64,000 nucleotides of DNA from NCBI RefSeq assembly GCF_000017625.1, contig NC_009712.1, positions 1,550,001-1,614,000 of the forward strand, in the 5' to 3' direction. A model generated the notes under the pieces. It worked only from the letters and a program-made list of their open reading frames with translations, searched no databases and was not told the DNA's origin. Origin of the DNA: Methanoregula boonei 6A8. Lineage in GTDB: Archaea > Halobacteriota > Methanomicrobia > Methanomicrobiales > Methanospirillaceae. A program made the position numbers and the translations under genes. Positions 60,907 through 64,000 of the stretch are shown piece after piece; position 1 is the stretch's first letter, and every line of letters starts with the position of its first letter.

Positions 60907-61983
60907 ATGAGTTTATTCTCCCCGTACGTTTTAGGTGACCTCGTGCTTGCAAACCGGATGATAATGGCGCCGATGACCCGGTGCCGCGCCATCGACTGCA
61001 ATGTCCCGGGTCCGCTCTCGGTCATATACTATGTCCAGCGGGCAGCGGCCGGTCTCATCATCACTGAAGGTTCCCAGGTCAGCCCGCAGGGCGTGGGGTT
61101 TATCCGGACGCCCGGGATTTATTCGGATGAGCAGGTTGCCGGCTGGAAGAAGGTAACTTCTGCCGTCCACCAGGCCGGGGGAAAGATGTTTATCCAGCTC
61201 TGGCACGTGGGCCGCGTGTCGCACCCGGATTTTCTCGACGGTGGCCTCCCGGTTGCGCCCTCTGCCCTCCCGGTCAACGAGGTGATTCACACGCCCTTGG
61301 GAAAGATGATGATCCCCATCCCACGGGCGCTCGGGCTTACGGAGATCCCAAAGATCGTGCATGAGTTCCAGGACGCCGCAGCCTATGCCAAAGAGGCGGG
61401 GTTTGACGGCGTCGAGATCCATGGGGCAAACGGGTACCTGCTGGACCAGTTCCTGCGGGACGGTTCAAACCATCGTACCGACCGGTACGGGGGAAGCCTT
61501 GCAAACCGGGCACGTCTTCCCATAGAGATAACAGAAGCGGTAGTTGCGGTCTGGGGTGCAAAAAAGGTAGGCTACCGGATCTCGCCGCACTTCAACCTCC
61601 ATGCAATGTCGGACACGCACCCCCGGGAAACTTTCGGGCACCTGGCAGACCGGCTCAGTAAACTCGGCATCGCGTACATTCACCTTGTTGAACCGGTCGG
61701 CGGCAAACTGGGGGAGGTAAGCCCGGATGCGCAGATGGCCCCGCTCATCCGCAAGAAATTCGACGGGGCCCTGATCCTGAACGGGGGGTACGACAAAGAG
61801 AGCGCAACCCGGGTAATTGAAGACGGCCTTGCAGACCTTGTGGCATTTGGCACCCTGTTCCTTGCAAACCCGGATCTTCCCGAGCGTTTCAAGAGAGGTG
61901 CACCGCTGAACACGGAAGACCCGGCAACGTTCTATACCGGTGAGGAAAAGGGGTACACGGATTACCCTGCACTGGGAAAGTAA
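60907..61983 (+). CDS. NADH:flavin oxidoreductase / Old Yellow Enzyme family
   Basis: A 358-residue TIM-barrel flavoprotein. FMN-site and substrate-site marks: NRMIMAPMTRCRA at the first strand, IQLWHVGRVSHP, DGVEIHGANGYLLDQFLRDG with the His/Asn pair, TDRYGGSLANRARLP, and LILNGGYDKESATRVI and VAFGTLFLANPDLPERF near the end. It lacks the C-terminal iron-sulfur part of 2,4-dienoyl-CoA reductases, so it belongs to the classical OYE group that reduces activated C=C bonds with NAD(P)H. Natural substrate unknown. GAGGG upstream of ATG. It follows the glycosyltransferase by 76 bases, then R2 copy B follows its stop. Confidence 0.93.
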   Translation: MSLFSPYVLGDLVLANRMIMAPMTRCRAIDCNVPGPLSVIYYVQRAAAGLIITEGSQVSPQGVGFIRTPGIYSDEQVAGWKKVTSAVHQAGGKMFIQLWHVGRVSHPDFLDGGLPVAPSALPVNEVIHTPLGKMMIPIPRALGLTEIPKIVHEFQDAAAYAKEAGFDGVEIHGANGYLLDQFLRDGSNHRTDRYGGSLANRARLPIEITEAVVAVWGAKKVGYRISPHFNLHAMSDTHPRETFGHLADRLSKLGIAYIHLVEPVGGKLGEVSPDAQMAPLIRKKFDGALILNGGYDKESATRVIEDGLADLVAFGTLFLANPDLPERFKRGAPLNTEDPATFYTGEEKGYTDYPALGK

Positions 61984-62010
61984 GACCGGTTTTTCCGGGA
62001 TTTTTGTCCA

Positions 62011-62094
62011 GGTTCTGCCAGGTTGTCTGCAGTCCGGTTCTCTTTTTCTTTTAAAAAAAAATTGACAACCGGCCAGACCTCACAGAACCCTGTC
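62011..62094. repeat. Imperfect inverted repeat R2, copy B
   Basis: Left arm GGTTCTGCCAGGTTGTC and right arm GACAACCGGCCAGACC...CAGAACC face each other around a T-rich and A-rich centre (CTTTTAAAAAAAAA). It begins 28 bases past the stop of the flavin oxidoreductase and could double as a terminator. Confidence 0.65.
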
Positions 62095-62180
62095 ATGATA
62101 TATTCCCGTTTGGCACAAAAAAACAACAGAAGATACAATACCTGTCTTGTTTGTCCGGACAGGTCAGGAGGGAAAGAACC

Positions 62181-63368
62181 ATGCAGAAAAAGACGGTGGA
62201 GGATGAAGAGGTATATGGGAAACGGGTGCTCGTGAGGGCTGATTTCAATGTGCCCATGGACCGGAACGGTACGATCGAAGACGACACCCGGATCCGGGCC
62301 TGTCTTCCCACGATCACCTATCTGATCGATCACCGGGCCCGGATCATCCTCTGCTCCCATCTCGGCAGGCCGCAGGGCAGGGTAGATGGGCACCTGAGAC
62401 TGGAGCCGGTAGCGCGGCGACTGTCAGAACTCTTGCAAAGGCCGGTCAAGCCGCTCAGGGAGGCGATCGGACCCGAAGTTGAGCGGGCTGTATCCGGCAT
62501 GGAAAACGGCGAGATCATCCTCCTGGAAAACCTGAGGTTCTACCCGGGCGATGAAGAGAACGATCCCGGTTTTGCCCGTGAACTTGCCAGTCTGGCGGAT
62601 CTCTTTGTTAACGATGCCTTTGGCGCAAGCCACCGGGCACACGCATCGGTTGTAGGACTGGCAGCGTATCTTCCCTGCGTAGCCGGTCTCCTAATGGAAA
62701 AGGAGATCGAGAGACTCGGCAGTCTTCTTGAGAACCCCAGGAGGCCTTTTGCAGCCATCATGGGCGGGGCAAAAGTGGAGGAGAAGATCGGAATTCTGGA
62801 AAATATCATTTCCAAAGTGGATCTCATCCTTATCGGGGGCGGGATGAGTGCCACGTTTTTAAAGGGCCAGGGCTGGGATGCGGGAATCTCTCCTGTGGAA
62901 CCGGACAAGATGGAAATAGTCAGGGCGATTATGCAGAAAGCAGGAGCCCTTGGTGTAAGGATCCTGCTTCCACAGGATGTAATTGTCACGGAAAAACTAA
63001 AAACCGGTGCCATTGCCCGGGGGGTGAGCGCACAGCAGATCCCCGCCGATAGCATAATAGCGGATATCGGGCCCCAGACCATTACGGAGTTTACAAAAGA
63101 GCTCAAAAACTGCCGGACTGTGGTATGGAACGGGCCGATGGGGGTCTTTGAGATCCCGCAGTTTTCCGAAGGGACAAAATCCATTGCCACGGCTCTTGCA
63201 GATCTCCATGCTATGACGATAGTCGGGGGTGGTTCAACGGCCGAGGCCGTGACAAAGCTCGGGCTTTCCGGCAAAATGACCCATGTCTCAACCGGCGGAG
63301 GAGCAACCCTCCTGTTCCTCTCGGGAAAGATACTGCCCGGGATAGCGGTCCTGGCGGACAAGGAGTGA
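62181..63368 (+). CDS. pgk: Phosphoglycerate kinase
   Basis: A 395-residue complete PGK. The N-domain has RVLVRADFNVPMDRNG, the R-x-H site CSHLGRPQGRVD, and LENLRFYPGDEENDPG, NDAFGASHRAHAS; the C-domain has the nucleotide site GGAKVEEKIGIL, WNGPMGVFE and the GGGSTAEAV and STGGGATL loops. It interconverts 1,3-bisphosphoglycerate and 3-phosphoglycerate with ADP/ATP in glycolysis and gluconeogenesis. ATG 62181 follows AGGAGGG; an earlier in-frame TTG at 62151 lies upstream of that site. It stands near the glycogen genes and shares the sugar pathway with the ADP-dependent kinase at 42088. Confidence 0.97.
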   Translation: MQKKTVEDEEVYGKRVLVRADFNVPMDRNGTIEDDTRIRACLPTITYLIDHRARIILCSHLGRPQGRVDGHLRLEPVARRLSELLQRPVKPLREAIGPEVERAVSGMENGEIILLENLRFYPGDEENDPGFARELASLADLFVNDAFGASHRAHASVVGLAAYLPCVAGLLMEKEIERLGSLLENPRRPFAAIMGGAKVEEKIGILENIISKVDLILIGGGMSATFLKGQGWDAGISPVEPDKMEIVRAIMQKAGALGVRILLPQDVIVTEKLKTGAIARGVSAQQIPADSIIADIGPQTITEFTKELKNCRTVVWNGPMGVFEIPQFSEGTKSIATALADLHAMTIVGGGSTAEAVTKLGLSGKMTHVSTGGGATLLFLSGKILPGIAVLADKE

Positions 63369-63679
63369 TATTCATCATTTTTGGGATTTTTTCCGCATCA
63401 GGCACAAGAGAAACGGAGGATGAGGGGATTTTCGGGTAACGTTCCCGGTCGTGCGGTCAGGTCACAGTCAAATCCGGATTGCAGAATCCAAAAGAAAAAT
63501 GACAACCTGCACAAGACCTGACGGAACCGGGAGGCCTGGTACCTTAGATCTTCTGGTTATCGTTTACCTCTGAATGGATCGTTTCTCCAGAGCAAAACAT
63601 CGTTTTTATACTTCAGATGCTGAGCCGGACTTTTTCCGGGAGCTCATCGTGGGAAATCCTCATGTACCTCAAGGTCCCC
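63369..63679. other. Intergenic gap with repeat R2 copy C
   Basis: About 311 bp between converging genes. R2 copy C is at 63443-63533, with T-rich sequence near 63377-63392 directly after PGK. No gene is supported. Confidence 0.5.
63443..63533. repeat. Imperfect inverted repeat R2, copy C
   Basis: Left arm CCCGGTCGTGCGGTCAGGTC faces right arm GACCTGACGGAACCGGGAGG. The ATGACAACCTGCAC part matches copy B. It lies 75 bases past the PGK stop. Confidence 0.6.
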
Positions 63680-64000
63680 TCAACGCTGGTGGCTCGCGGT
63701 AAGAACCAGTCCCGCTTTCCTGATCAGGTAATAGCCTGCCCCAAGACCTACCACGATAACGCCTATTCCCATCAGTTCAATCCCGTACTCGATCCCACTC
63801 ATGCCTGTTGGATCGAGCAGGATCACACTCCGTGCCACCGCAATAATTGCAAGGATAAGAACGATCTCCACGTGGATCTCTTTTTCCCGGAAGTACGCCT
63901 TGATGGTATCGAGCAATTCCACTCCAATAAGGATGAGAAGGAAGGACCCAAGCACCGAGATCACCTCCTGCACAGCATTAAGCTCGTGAGCTTCCAGTTG
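63680..64000 (-). CDS. PsiE-like membrane protein, N-terminus beyond window
   Basis: The frame runs in from the right edge; the visible 106 residues begin LEAHELNAVQEVISVLGSFL and contain at least three membrane segments (SVLGSFLLILIGVELL, VEIVLILAIIAVARSVILL, ELMGIGVIVVGLGAGYYLI). The short motif IKAYFREKEIHVE between the first two is typical of the PsiE (phosphate-starvation-inducible E) family. Function in the family is unclear. An internal GTG at 63973 could be misread as a start, but the frame and the similarity go on upstream of it. It converges on PGK. Confidence 0.75.
   Translation of the reverse strand, partial: QLEAHELNAVQEVISVLGSFLLILIGVELLDTIKAYFREKEIHVEIVLILAIIAVARSVILLDPTGMSGIEYGIELMGIGVIVVGLGAGYYLIRKAGLVLTASHQR

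Overview
The window looks like the chromosome of a methanogenic archaeon, most likely Methanomicrobiales (a Methanoregula-like organism). This is inferred from the long PAS-repeat histidine kinases with HisKA_2 or RHD-type H-boxes, a DUF2769 protein, ADP-dependent sugar kinase, GH57 amylase, archaeal-type debranching enzyme, TATA-box promoters and poly-T terminators. No methanogenesis, rRNA or tRNA gene was seen, so the taxonomic call rests on gene style only. Genes are mostly separate or in short operons, and several intergenic gaps of 0.3 to 1.4 kb carry repeats and relics.

1-6.7 kb: a four-gene chain resembling a bacterial Rsb partner-switching module (STAS end, RsbT-like kinase, RsbT-like + SpoIIE/RsbX-like phosphatase) that runs by overlapping starts into a 1253-residue histidine kinase which itself begins with an RsbT-like domain, followed by a response regulator. 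7.3-9.6 kb: a type IV pilus/secretion ATPase with only a stump of its membrane partner. 9.7-10.3 kb: a MITE-like element with 34-bp inverted ends. 11-25.6 kb: P-type H+-ATPase, receiver-GAF-PAS kinase, superoxide dismutase, disulfide reductase-like flavoprotein, secreted-repeat lipoprotein, several small unknown proteins, a degenerate PP2C-like protein, ATP-cone protein, Gfo/Idh-like protein, PEBP protein and DUF2769 protein.

25.8-36.5 kb: a membrane PAS kinase with a stand-alone receiver, a b561-like membrane protein, a hairpin-rich gap with a gene relic, and a 1325+ residue receiver-GAF-PAS kinase. 37.6-45.7 kb: a glycogen island (debranching enzyme, two glycosyltransferases, ADP-dependent sugar kinase, glucan phosphorylase). 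46.3-51.4 kb: a second membrane kinase paired with a DNA-binding response regulator (receiver, MEDS-like middle domain, PadR-like winged helix).

51.8-57 kb: Hsp20-like protein and a redox repair operon (CcdA, thioredoxin-like protein, MsrA-glutaredoxin fusion), then an AT-rich patch with a small basic protein and what may be the 3' relic of an IS605-type tnpB, then DJ-1/PfpI. 57.4-64 kb: a small regulator operon, GH57 amylase overlapping a second glycogen-synthase-like glycosyltransferase, an Old Yellow Enzyme family oxidoreductase, phosphoglycerate kinase and the end of a PsiE-like membrane protein.

The genes suggest a cell that stores and mobilises glycogen, feeds the sugars into a modified glycolysis (ADP-dependent kinase, PGK), repairs oxidative damage, and invests heavily in multi-PAS signalling. 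A shared AT-rich motif in front of SOD, CcdA, the regulator operon and GH57 may tie redox defence and glycogen use to one regulator.
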